Positions 20,591-33,800 of a DNA stretch of 64,000 bases are shown in pieces (positions within the stretch are counted from its first letter, which is position 1; each line of letters starts with the position of its first letter). The notes beneath the pieces are model-generated. The model worked only from the letters and a program-made list of their open reading frames with translations, had not been told where the DNA came from and ran no database searches. The position numbers and the translations under genes are program-made. Source of the stretch: Monodelphis domestica (Eukaryota; Chordata; Mammalia; Didelphimorphia; Didelphidae); the NCBI RefSeq assembly GCF_027887165.1, contig NC_077227.1, forward strand, positions 82,730,930 to 82,794,929, read 5' to 3'.

Positions 20591-21719
20591 CTTGTTCAAC
20601 ATTTTAATGTTTCATCACAAAATCGAGAAATTGATTGTACAGACAATTTTACAGAGTCAAGTATGAGTTTCTTATAAGCACAAATCCAGAAAAAATGCAA
20701 AGGAGATTATATAACATGATAAGAAATGCAAGAAACATTCTAATTCTCCAAAAATAACGATAAAATTTATATTGGACCATGGATAACAAAGAGAGGAAAA
20801 TGTATATTCTTTTTTACGTTTTCCATAGTTCATTTGGCTTGTACTTTTTCTGTTCCCATAGGGAGAATACATTGCTGAGATCACAGTGGTGACTATTTTA
20901 TGTGCAAACATATTCATACCAGCAGAGGCTGCAGATTAGATTCTTAGTTCTTATCCTTTCTTTTAAATTCTACCAAAAACCCTGGAGTAGGATTGGCTAT
21001 AAATAGTATAGTTAGAAATAGTAACCCTGAGGAACAGAAACAAAAATGCATCTTTAGAGAGTTCAAACAATTTAGAGAGCCCAAAAATTATTCTTCACTT
21101 TCAAATACTATTAAATGGAATCACCCAAGTAGAACAGAGAAGTATACATTCTTACTCTGAATAAATATCTAGTTTGATTTCAGGTAGCTTTAAAGATTTT
21201 TCTAGTTTTCCTTATGAACAGCCCAATTAGAAAATTTTGCCATCTTAAAACATACAACGGTGAAAATAAAACCCAAAGTCATAAAATGACAATGAAATAC
21301 TTTACTATCAGGCATTATCTGTTACTGTATTTAGAAACCAGGCACTGATGAAAAACAGGTTACTCAAATGTAACTAGAGAAAAATACTTGCAAGAAGGGC
21401 TATATATTTTGAAAAACATTTACAATTCATTTGTTTCATGTACAATTTGACTAACCTGATTTTATATTTTACAGTTATAACTTTTCTTGATGATGAAAAA
21501 AGTCATCAATGTACAATTTACCATATACAAAATAGTATTCAATTATTTAAAAATACATACAAATAATAGTTATTACAGTCTTCTTGTTTAAGCCTTCATC
21601 AATATCCTTTTTCTATAGTATGTCTGTAGAAAGTAAAGCGAAATGTCCAAAACATGACCAGTGCTTGTAAAGTAAAAGTATGGGCTAATTGGCACCAATG
21701 AGGACAAGTGCTATAACTT
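20590..21719 (-). other. EXOC6: EXOC6 3' untranslated region
   Basis: This AT-rich, repeat-free stretch directly follows the EXOC6 stop codon at 21722-21720. Its extent rests on the candidate ATTAAA at 20603-20608 and the absence of repeats, which fits a conserved UTR. Confidence 0.5.
20603..20608 (-). terminator. EXOC6: Candidate EXOC6 poly(A) signal (ATTAAA)
   Basis: TTTAAT on the plus strand gives ATTAAA on the minus strand, about 1.1 kb past the EXOC6 stop. There is no exact AATAAA closer that I noticed. Confidence 0.4.
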
Positions 21720-21852
21720 TTATGTATGCTGTGACATACCATTGACTAAACTTCGCAGCTGTCTCACAACTGTCTCTATTAGCTTCTGCTTGTCTCGATC
21801 ATTCTTCCTGAACTGAGCAAATATATTGTTCTTTTTGCTAGTATCCTTCATC
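21720..21852 (-). CDS. EXOC6: EXOC6 last coding exon
   Basis: After a split Lys codon (AA|G) it encodes [20 protein letters not shown] and ends LVNGMSQHT before TAA. This is the C-terminus of Sec15A, the exocyst subunit that binds Rab GTPases and helps tether secretory vesicles at the plasma membrane. The paralogue EXOC6B differs (KKNNMFAQFRKNER, ending in SSHHS). Acceptor TTTTCCAG precedes the exon. The last residue is Thr where human has Met, as I recall. Confidence 0.95.
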
Positions 21853-24800
21853 CTGGAAAACATGTAAATTTTTTTGTGGGGAAAAAAAGGCAATTAAAAA
21901 TTATTCTAGTTCGAATGAAACACTTTTCAGAGCTGAGTCAAAATGTAACAGATTAAATATCTTGCTTGACATGCTTTGAATTCTCTCAGACTAATCCAAG
22001 TTTTAGGCTTAAAAATATTCTGTTAAGAAAACACATGCTCCTTGCAAAAATGTTTTTAATTTTTTGAGCAACTACTCATCAGCCACATTAATAACTTTAA
22101 AGGTTACAGCTATTATAAAAATATGACAGCTTACTCATTCAATGACAAAATAGTTCCATAAAGTATGCTAAAATACATACCCTCTATGGACTCTGCAAAT
22201 CACATTCACAGCAAGACAAGATGAAAGGAAAAATAACATTAGAAAATTTAAAACCACAAACTTTTGCTTGTCTTGTACTGTAAGTTGTTACTGAAGCAAA
22301 TTTATGTTGAATATGAACCTTTCACAAATTAAATTAACTGTAGAAATTTTGAAATATGAGAGGCTAAGGGTTTTAAAGCTTTAACTCCAAATTGAAAAAA
22401 TTTAGGGTGATAACCTAATAATGAAATGACAGCTCAAAAAGACAAGTTCATTCTATCCTGGGAAAATACTCACTAAATCCCATATGTCTTATTTTTTTAA
22501 GCTGGAAAAAAAAAGTACAGTGTAGATATTCTCATTTCTTACCATGCAATAAAATTCAGTTATTTCAAACCATCAATTTTTAGACCTACAAAGAAAGTTA
22601 AAAAAAAAAAAGGCCTACAGGCACAGTAGGATCTGATAACACTGATATAAAATATTCTCATTTCTGTGCCATATTTGGTAAAATATCTGCTTTACTGTTT
22701 TAAAGCCTTTCTGCCAATATCTTCAATTCTCCTACCAATTTCCTACCCAGTTCCTAATGAATACTTAACATGTTAAGCATATTGCCATTTAGACTCCAAG
22801 ATGAGCTAATTTGCTTTTGATCTCAAAACAAAGAGCAACATTTAAATAACCACAATAGCAATAGAATAAGAGGTTTGCTTTTTATTCCTTGTCAGGGATT
22901 ACATTTTTTAGTGTAGACATAACCCTTATTGGTATAAACCAACCTGTTCTTATCATTGTCACCAAATCTAAAATGTCAAAAATATCCAATACTAAGTTTT
23001 TAGCACACATACTCACTTCTCCAAAAGGGTAAGGGCGGTATTTGGATTTACTCGAAGGTATTTAGAAGCTGGTTGTCCATAGTCAGCCAGGTAAGTAGAC
23101 CAGTCCCATACCATAAAGAGGTCAAGAAGCTAATGTAGGATAATAAAAAAAAAACATTTTTATCTGTTTTCCAACAGCAAAGCATATACAGTAAATATAT
23201 TATTCTTAATCTATTGTACTTACTGAAAATGAATGGGACAAATTTCAACAATCTACCACACATTGCAAAATGAGTCATTTCTACTTTTAAAACTATTTAA
23301 AACTGACATGTTACTTTTCTCTAGTAAGTTACAGGATATTTTCTAGTAAAAATATATTAACATAAGTAAAGTAATACTGGTTTATATTACTATTACAAAT
23401 AGAAAATAATTTCACTTTTGTAATATTTTCCTATCTGTAACAAAATATAATTTATAAAGGCCCTGGTGTTGACTATAGCTAATTTAAACATTTTAAATAT
23501 TTCAACTAATTGAACTTTATTTCCAAAAGATGAGTATAATATTTATCTTTCAAAGAAACAGTTTGCACCTAGATTTTCTCCAAATTCAAACCAGAAGCTC
23601 TGATAATCTCAATTAAGTGCATTAAACAACCCCTGCTGGATTCTCCATGGTGATAGATCCTCAGTAATATTATGAAACTGACAATTTCAAGATTTTGCCT
23701 GTTAACTCTGACAGATAATTCTATATAAACAAACCTTAAAAAATTGTTTTCTATAGTATTTTTAAGTTGACTATTTGCTTCATAAAACTATAAACAGTTA
23801 GGACTGTTGTCAACTATGAGAGTAATCTTTTAAAAGCCAATGCAGTGTCTAACTAAAGCACCAAACTCTTTATCCAACTTTAAAACCTTAATCCCCTTTA
23901 AGCCATTTAAAACCAACTTCCTATCCCCATTTGAATTGTTTCAGTAAGCTAAATGCTTTACTTGCTACCTTCCTTCAGGTTTCATATTATTCTTTCTTTT
24001 TGTTTTAACTTACTTTATAAGTAAAGAGCCTGTCAGTTTTGTTTTCAAATGAAGAAAGGAAGGATTTGCATTTACTCACAGGATATGTGAGCTGACCCAC
24101 TGATTTAGAGGATAAAAACCTCTAGTGTGATTAAAGACATTCAAAGGAGTTGCAAGTAAGAAATTCTTCTTTGAGAAAGTACAGGGAACACTTTACTGTT
24201 GTATTTTCCTATACTGAGCTTTGGGTATAACATCTAATAGTAATTCTTATGATATTATGATATTTCATGATTTAGAATCAAATCCAATTTCAAATTTATG
24301 ATAGGCATGTTCTTGCTAAAACACATCTGCACGAGGGGGTTATATTAAATGACCTATAAGGTATCTTCCAGAGCAAAATCTAGGAACCAAAGATCCAATG
24401 AACTACTGGGACTAAGAACCACTTTATTATTTCTATAAAAGATGCACAAATGCAAAAACACTCCCAAACAGCCAAAGCTGAACGAGTGGTGTGTAAACTA
24501 AATTGGTAAAAAAACAGAATCAAAAACCTCAACAGCATGATGTTACCTTAGCTTGGTGTGATGTTTAGAGACCTACATTTGGGACATAAAGCATCTGAGT
24601 TGGAATCCTGTCTTGGTCAGTAATTTATGAGCTCGATGATCCTGGACAAATTAGTTAAGCTCTGAGCCTTGGTTTACTCATTTATAATCTAATTCTAATT
24701 CTAGAAACTTATGATGAAGAAAAGGTATGCATAGTAAAAAGGTTAAGTAGTAAATAGGTGAGGTTGATTAAAAGTAGTTTGATACTTTGATACATAATTT

Positions 24801-27800
24801 TTCATTATTTTTTCTTTCTTTACCCCATTTCTTCCCCCACCACCAAGAACCTCCATACATAGGCATAATCAAAAGTCACAATTTATTGGGTTTCCTAAGA
24901 GGTATGTTAAATCTGTTCAGTATCATGATTCTGTATTTGTGGAAAATCTGGGAAAGGCCCAGAATAGAGCTCTAAACCTGGAGTCAAGACCTGAGTTCAA
25001 CTCCAACTTCAGACATTTACTATCCATATGACCCTGAGCAAGTGGCTTTAATCTCTGTCTGCCTCAGTTTCCATAACTATAAAATAGATAATTTTTAAAA
25101 ATTCCCCACGGTTGTTATGAGAATCAAATAATATGATATTTATAAGGTGCTAAGAAGAGTCCTTGGCACATACAATAGATGTTTAGTAAATAATTGTTCC
25201 TATCAGAGAGCGACTACATGGCTATTTTATAGAATACAATCTCTCTTTTATGACAGTACACCTTCTTGGATACAGAAGCCTGGGGGACATCTTTCTCAAA
25301 GGGCTTTCTGATGGTCTGATCTACATTCCTCCTCATTCCAACAGGAAGCTGGCAGGATATTACACAATGAACAAGAATCTATACCAACTTCAGATATAAA
25401 ACTAAGACCCTGTGCTAGGATAAAGAGAAGATATATCTCAAAATTTTCAAAGTCACTTGTAATCTTAGGAGTCTCATCTGTTTTAGTACCTACATTAATA
25501 ATTTTACATATTGGCATATATAAACATATTTCATGAAAATCCAGCAAAGTCTGAAAATCAAAGAAGCTTTAATTAAACTATGATTTCATTGGAGTGGGTA
25601 TTCCACTGATACAGATTGCAATCTACAATTTTGGGTTATTAAGTTGTTGCACATTTTTGCTACGTGACCATCCCACTTCCCTTTCACATCATTTGCCTCT
25701 TGCTTCCTCCTCTCCTGACTTTATTTATCTCTGGATAAAACCTCTAATAGAAATCCTTATGATATCACACCATCTCATGATTTGCAGTCATATTTTTTAG
25801 TAATTTAGAGAAAAGGAAAGATTTGATGAATGAGGTATTATTTGGATTGGGTTTTCAAAGACAGGTAAGAATTGAACAAGTAGAGGTAATGCTAAAGGAA
25901 GAGATTCTGGGCAGAAGAACAACAGATATCTATAGAGGCACATACAGAGGATGATAAGTAATCTGGTTTGGCTGGAGTATACAGGGTGTATGGAGGAGAC
26001 AAGAATGGTAAGGAAAGGTAGTTCAATTCTTGGCTATTACCTGCAATGTTCCAGGAGTAACATACACCAAATTCAGTGACATGTACATGTTATTCTAACA
26101 AAGATATTATAGAAATTAGAAAGTTATCATGTATCTTGATACTTATTAATGTTTTATTGTTGTTTTCAGTAAAAACATATGTGGTTATTTTCCAACCATT
26201 CAGTGTTCTCTATTTTCCAGATATCTTCAGAAATGATCCTTTGATTAACTCACAATTCTGTCACCTCTTGCAATTACACTTTGTATTTGGTTTACTAAGC
26301 TCTTACTTCTCCCTCTGTTTTCTTTGGTGCAATTTCTACTTCTTCAGAGTACACTGGAAAGTATAATAATTAAACCCAAGTGTGGTAGTTCCACTGTCAT
26401 TGATGGAAAAAAACAAATCTGTCAAGCTTCTTGACATATCTTTTCCATTTTCACCTGCTAATTGACCTCCATCTTGTTCTATCCTTAAATGCTCTGGGGC
26501 TAATCTGGATTAATTAGGTATCATCAAGTTTCTGTGATTTTTTTCCCCCTTATACTGCTTTTCCAATTTTAGGAGGTTATATTGCTCATAATCTTGTGTT
26601 ATCAACCTGAAATAAGAGAACTACCTATATTTCTAAATTGTATCCTTTGGCTTCCATATCTATCTGCTTGGTAAGAAGATAAAAGTGTTTGTTGATGAGG
26701 CAGTATCTAGGATTTTTTTTTATCTCATTATGGGTGCTGATTCATATTGGTTAAGCTTCCTTGGAAAATGTTGATATCTCTGTTAATGTCCCATTTTTCA
26801 GCATCAATAGCTTATTTAAACAGTTCAGGTTAAAACTGTTTCAATTCTACCCTGTCTTCTCATTTTTTATTCTTTCTTCAAATTTGAAATTGATTGGATT
26901 TTGTGCCAATAAATCAGTGATCTGACTTTACAGAGTGGCTTCAAAATTTTTCCCAAATTAATGTCTGTAAGAATATAATCAGGGGTGGCTCAGTGGATTG
27001 AGAGCCAGGCCTAGAGATGGGAGGTCCTAGGTTCAAATATGGTCTCAGACACTTCCTAGCTGTGTGATCCTGGGCAAGTCACTTTACCCCCATTGCCTAG
27101 CCCTTACCACTCTTCTGCCTTGGAGCCAATGCATAGTATTGACTATAAGATGGAAGGTACGGGTTAAAAATATATGTGTGTGTATATATATATATACATA
27201 TATATATACACACATATATATAATAAAATATTTATTATGTCATTTGGTATTTGATGCTTCCTGATTTTCTTCTTGAAAAAAGAATTCATAGTCTATGGAT
27301 ATGAAGTTCAGCATTTCAAAAAGTGGTCTTCTTGAAAATGTTTACCATAAGCACTGCAACATGGTCAAGAGCTCCATAAAACTGTTTTTGTTCCCTTTGG
27401 GCACATGATAAAACCAAGTCTGCCAACTCCAAGAATAACCTGGAAGACATCCTTTCATTGAGTTGCATCTTTCTTTTGTATTTTTCTGGCTTCATTGCAA
27501 TAGAACATCAAGATTGATATAATTCAATTCCTTCATGATACTCTCATACAGCCACTAGACAAGGATTTCAGATTAAGAATATTAAGAACTATTTTATTGA
27601 TAGTCTAGCAATCACGAGATTCTTAGCATACTCTGCTCATTTGTCCACCACTGTTTCATCACCATAGAACCAAAAGGTGGTAAAACAAGACTGGTAAAAG
27701 ACTGTAGAAAAGGTTTTTTGTGTTTTCTTTGTTTTGTGGCTTATTCCTAAAGTGCAGTTTTGATTATATCATTCTTCTGTCCAAGAAATTTTAATGTCTC

Positions 27801-30800
27801 CTTATTGTATTTGGGATAGAATAGCATTTAAAGTCCTTTATAATCTGCTTCAACTTCCCTTTACTAGTTGATTACCTATTATTGATCCTGCTCACAAACT
27901 CTAGACTTTGGCCAAACTAGACTTCTCATTATTCCTCATACATGGTGTTCCATCTCCTGCTTTCTATAGTTATAAAAGCTATTCCCTATATTTGGAAGCA
28001 CTTGTTTTTGACATCCATCTCTTGGAACCTCTATTGCCCCTCAAGGTAATTTCCTTCAATATACCAATGTGTATTTATTTTGTAAATATCCTGTATTTAC
28101 TTATCTGTAATCATGGTATATTCCCTTGGTAGAATTTGAGTTACTTGAAGGCAAGAATTACATCATTTCTATTTGTATCTCCAACAGTTAACATAGTGCC
28201 TGGCACACAGTAGGAACAAAATAAATGGCTGCTGATTGTAGGTTGACAGTGTTTCAGTCTACTAGTAATGGTCTGGGTAGGCTCTCAGAAAGCAGTGTTA
28301 CTGGGACTCAGAGACATTCTAGTATGGTAGAACCTGGGAGATGCACCGTACTGTGGTAGTATTTGAGATCACCTATATCCCATGATGAGGCATCAAAGAA
28401 GGTCTTACTATATCTAAAATAAGTAAAAAACATTCAACTCTCTAAAGTGCTTCAAGTTCTGCTTCAACATGGCAATCAATAAGTAAGACATTAACAATTA
28501 TACAAAACCTTTTTAATGCTTTTGTTTAAAAAATAAGATTCAGGGGAGTTAATTTGAAAATGAAATGCAAAGATGAAGATCATACCCTAACTGAAACAAA
28601 AATCTATCCCACATAGTTTGAGTACATTACATATAAGCTAAGAACAACTAAAATTACTTTTAAACTGCTAATCCTCTCATAATACAAAAAATCAGTATTA
28701 GAAATGGCTTATTTTTAATAGCCAAGTAAAAAAGCACATCTCAATTATTAAACATCATGAATATCATCTGAATTTGGTAGCCCAATTTTTCTCTTAAAGG
28801 ATTCCAAAACACATTGGATATCTAATTTGATATAAAATGGAGTTATGCCAATATTTTCAAGTTAATTGTATGTTTCAATTTCTTGATGCGTGCTGTGATG
28901 CTAACTGCGAATAAAAGGATCAGCTTAAAGAAAGAAATGGTTGCCTGGGTGGTCCCGTTTGCATTCTCAAAAGAGCTGAATCAATGAGGAATCAATGTCT
29001 TACCTCTCTGGACTATGATGTCAACATGTTCACCTGGCTAACAGTTTCCTCTCTGTTGTATGGTTGCCAGTCTGTATTTAGGAAATATGAGTTCTGAGGC
29101 CATCATGGGCCCAAATAATACTTTCAGCATTTAGCAAAATGTTTGAGGGAACTGGAGCTTTTAAAATTACTTTTTGCATTAGTAAAAGTTGATCATTTTC
29201 TTCTACAAGTTGATTTAACCTTAGGTGTTTTGAGGCACCAGCTAACCTAATGCAAAAAATAAATATATTTAAGCTAGTCTCAAGGGTAGAGACATTGGAG
29301 AACATCAGTTTTCCTCAAGCAAAATGTGAAAAATAACCTGGAGGCCAACCTCAGTCCCTAAAATTTCATTTTTCCAAAGATCAAATTGACCTAAATCTTG
29401 GGGGTTGGCTTTTGCAGATGTCACATGTGAATTGGGAGTTCATTTTTCCTATGGCTTCAAAACTCAAAGGCAAATTGTTCCCAGTGTGCTTCAAAGGAAA
29501 ATACCTAAATACAATGCCACTTTCAAGTAGAAGTATGTTACCCAACCCAGACCTGAGGTTAATCATGTAGCACTCAGAAGAGTTGAGATGAGAACAAAAT
29601 TAGTCTTAATAGGACACATCCAAATCATCTGAGTGGAGAAAAGACTGGAACAGTTTTTAGCTCTGCTTTGAGCAGATGTTAAAATCAAATGCTAGAATCA
29701 GTTTGATCTTTAAGGTAGTCATTTTCTTCTACTTCAATAGCATATAGTTATATACATCATGAATCAACAACCCATGTGTATCAACAATGGCACATAAAAT
29801 GATTTCAAGTAGCATGCTGGACCCCTAGGCATAATTTCAAAAGAAGCAATCTTCTCTTTGGTATCTTTCCACATTTCTTTCTGCCCTTTAGCTGCTGAGT
29901 GCTCCCATGATGCCTTCTGGCTCTCTAAAGCCCTAGACCATGGGATGCCATATAGGATGGACAACCTTTTGAGCTTGGTGTATCGAAATTAATCAAAAAA
30001 CCAAGTGTAATGCAGGTGGTATGTCACTTCAAGAAACAAAACATCCTTCTCGGCATGCAACCCACTCTGTCAGTGCTGACACATGTATCATAGGTTCACC
30101 ATCATGGTCATATAGGCATGCACTTGCCTAGCGCTTTGTATATTATGTACTATCCCTCTGTCCCAGCACATGCCAGAAAGCAGAATTTAGCAACTTAGCA
30201 CTCTGCTTCTTTAAGACTGATAAGGCTATGGCAACAAATGAAAACAAAAAACAATTACTAGTTCCTTCACTGACAAGAATTCAAAACTCTAGCCTTCTGA
30301 ATGCCCTCCTCTAGAGACTGTTCTTCAGCTTATCAATGTCTTTACTAAACAGATAGAACTGATCGCAATACTCCGGATGTGGTATGATGAAGGCTAAAAA
30401 TCATAAAGAGTACCACACTAACTTATTCCTGGAAATTATGCTTCTATTAATTCAGAAAATCACTAACAATAAATAACAATCATGCAAAATCCTGATTTTG
30501 TTTAAAAAGTTATATCCACTTTTTCAGGTGAGTTCATTAGAAAATGACTTGACTGTTGTGTCTAACTGTTGACTTCTACTTATTAAACTTGTAGTTCACT
30601 AAAATCTCAGATTTTTTTAAAGGCAAAACTGCTGGCCACATTACTCTCTCCCTACCAATTTCTTTCTTTTCTTTTCTATTCATTTAGAAAAAGTGCTTCA
30701 GTTACAGCCCCACCCCCATCTCCCAGAATCCTATACCTGGCCCCAGTCTTCCTCCCACCTTCTCTACAAAATGAAAAAAAACAAAACCCTTGCAAGAGAT

Positions 30801-33800
30801 ATGCATAATTGAACAAACACATTTCCACACTGGCCATGTGTTTCAAAAATACTGAATGAAGAGGTGCAGTAGGGCTAAAGATGGGCAAAGGTATTCCAGA
30901 TTTTCTAGAGAGTGGACTTTGATATGATGTGATCAATAAGCCTCATTTGAATTTCCTGGAAAATTTTTAGAACACATTGTTTTAAACCCTTACCTTCTGT
31001 CTTAGAATCAATACTAGGTATCAGTTTCAAGGCAGAAGAGTGGTAAGGGGGTAGGCAATGGGAGTTAAGTGATTTGCCCAGGATGACAGAGCTAGGAAGA
31101 GTCTTGAGGTCACATTTGAACCCAGGACCTCCTGTCTCCAGGCCTGGCTCTCTATCCACTAAGCCATCTAGCTGCCCCCTAGAATATATCTGTACCACCT
31201 CTGCCCCTGGTGGGATTAGGTAATTTTCTGGAAGACTATGTAAGTTTGGAGAGCTGTGCTTTCTTTCTTTTTTTATTTATTGATAATATTTTCCCATGGT
31301 TAGATAATTCATGTTCTTTCCTTCCCCTCTTCCCTCCCCCCTCTCTGAGCTGATGAGCTATTCCACTGAGTTTTACATGCATCACTGTTCAAAACCTATT
31401 TCCATATTATTAATATTTGCAATAGAATTATCATTTAAAGTCTATATCCTCAATCATATCCCCATCAACCATGTGATCAGTCATGTTTTTCTTCTATGTT
31501 TCTACTCCCACAGTTCTTTCTCTGGATGTGGATAACGTTCTTTCTCTTAAGTTCCTCAGGACTGTCCTGGGTTATTGCATTGCTGTTCATAGAGAAGTCC
31601 ATTACATACGATTGTGCTATCATCCATCTCTATGTATAATGTTCTCCTGGTTCTGCTCCTTTCACTCTGCATCACCTGGAGGTTGTTCCAGTTCACATGG
31701 AGTTCCTCCAGTTTATTATTCTTTTCAGTACAATCCCACCAAACAGATACCACAATTTGTTAAGCCATTCCCCAATTGAAGGGCAGCCTCTCATTTTCCA
31801 ATTTTTGCCACCACAAAGAGTAAGCTATAAATATTTTTATACATGTATTTTTTCCTTATTGAGAGATGTGATTTCTGATTGGCTAAGAGACCACTGAGCC
31901 CCCAATGCTGCCTATGTACACAAGAGCTTGATGGCTTGACTCTAATGAGATGCAATTTAATAGAGAGAACCATACAGTCTTTTGTGGTTGGTCAAGCATT
32001 CTATTCTTGTCCAATTCTTCGTGGTCCCACTTGGCATTTTCTTGAGAAAGTTTCTAGAGGGATTTGTCATTTCCTTCTCTATATGGACTTCAGGTCCAGA
32101 GCTCTATCCACTGTTCCACCTCACTTCTCCAAGGATAAAGTTTTGCTCTTGCGTTGAAAAAAATCACTTATATAAGTACAAGACTTGCAGAGATATGGCT
32201 GACAAGCAATTCATCTAAAAATAATCTGGATTTTAGTGAAATACAAGTTAATATGAATCAATGGTGTGATACAACCACCAAAAAATGTTAATGGAATATT
32301 ATGCTGCACTGAGTTGAGTGCTATCCAGAACATCAGAGATGTTAGTCATAGAGTACTTTAATCTGATTAAACCACATCTGAATTATTGTGTTCAGTTCTG
32401 GTGATCAAATTTAAAGGGGATATTAATATTCTGGAGAGTAGAGGGGTAGCTGGGTGGCTCAGTGGGTTGTGAGCCAGGCCCAGAGATGGGAAGTCCTGGG
32501 TTCAAATCTGGCCTCAGATACTTCATAGCTGTGTGACTGTGAGCACACAATATTGATTCTAAGATAGAAGGTAAGAGTTTAAAAAAAAATGCTGGAGAGT
32601 GTCCAAAGAAAGGCAAACAGGACGGTGGAGGGTCTTGATGTTATGCCACAGGAAAACTGACTGAAGCAATTAGGGATGTTTAGCCTCAAGATGACAACAC
32701 TTAGCGGAAACATGATAGGTGTTTTCAAATATTTGAAGAGCTGTCACCTGGAAGAGGATTAGGCTTATTCTATTTGGCTATAGAGAGCAGAACTAGGAAC
32801 CAAGGGTGGAATTTTCAAAGAAACATTTTTTTGTCAGGCTTTAGGAAAAACTTAGTAAGAGTTATCTAAAAGAAGAATGGGATTGCAATGGTGAGAAAGA
32901 GACCTTAACAGAGGCTTTCAAGCAAAGATGGGATAAACACATGTTAGAGGTTTTGCAGAAAGGATTCTTAGCCATATTTTGGGTAGAAGTATGCTACACA
33001 AAATTCTCCCAGCTCAGACTCTATGATTCTTTCATAATTTGGAAACCCTTTTATAATATTTTTCAATGGAAAAGTCCAGACAAATCAGATAGACTGTAAT
33101 AAGACAAGCTAGCACTTCTGGTGGTGGTAACTCTCCTTGAACTTTAATATTGCTTAGCATGTGGACATAGGACTTTTCTATTTATTTAATTTCTCCCTTT
33201 AACAATGTACCTAGAATGTCATTTTTTTGTGAAACAACTTAATAGTGTTAAGTGAAGTATACCTATATCTACATACATGCATGTAGTAATGAAGTAATGA
33301 AGAAGTAACCCTTCTCCTACCAAATTGACTTGAGAAAATTGTATTGATCTAAGGGACTGAATTGATAAGAACTAATAAAAACACAGGTCACTCTCTGAAT
33401 AGAGTTGAGAAGAGATCCACAAACAGAGAGCAGGCTAGAACAGCAAAGAATACCTGTAAGCAATATCTAAAACTAAAAGCTGGGCACTACATTAGAAAAG
33501 AAAACTGTGGCAAGCCAGAATCACCTTCTATGGTGTCTGGTCTCTCTAGTTCTAGACTTCTTTCTTATCAGGCATATAACATGGTTTTGCTTCTTAGAAT
33601 TTTCTCACTTTATGTGCTATCCTTCACTCTGAGACATACAAATGAAGACTACTTGCTACAGAATGAATACATAACATTTACATTTAGCTATATTAATAAA
33701 GGTTTTATCTCTATTAGTATCTTTGTATGTGATGCCTTTATTCCCTTCTCCCCTAATGAATCTGAGTATGGATTTTACATATAGAATCACAGAGGAAAGA

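Noticed and set aside
25296-25547. 83-codon minus-strand frame considered as an EXOC6 exon
   Set aside because: No match to Sec15A sequence and no convincing splice sites.
33362-33784. 140-codon plus-strand frame
   Set aside because: No domain, no context, AT-rich intron; I also considered an LTR here because of TG...CA-like ends, but no target duplication or second copy is visible.
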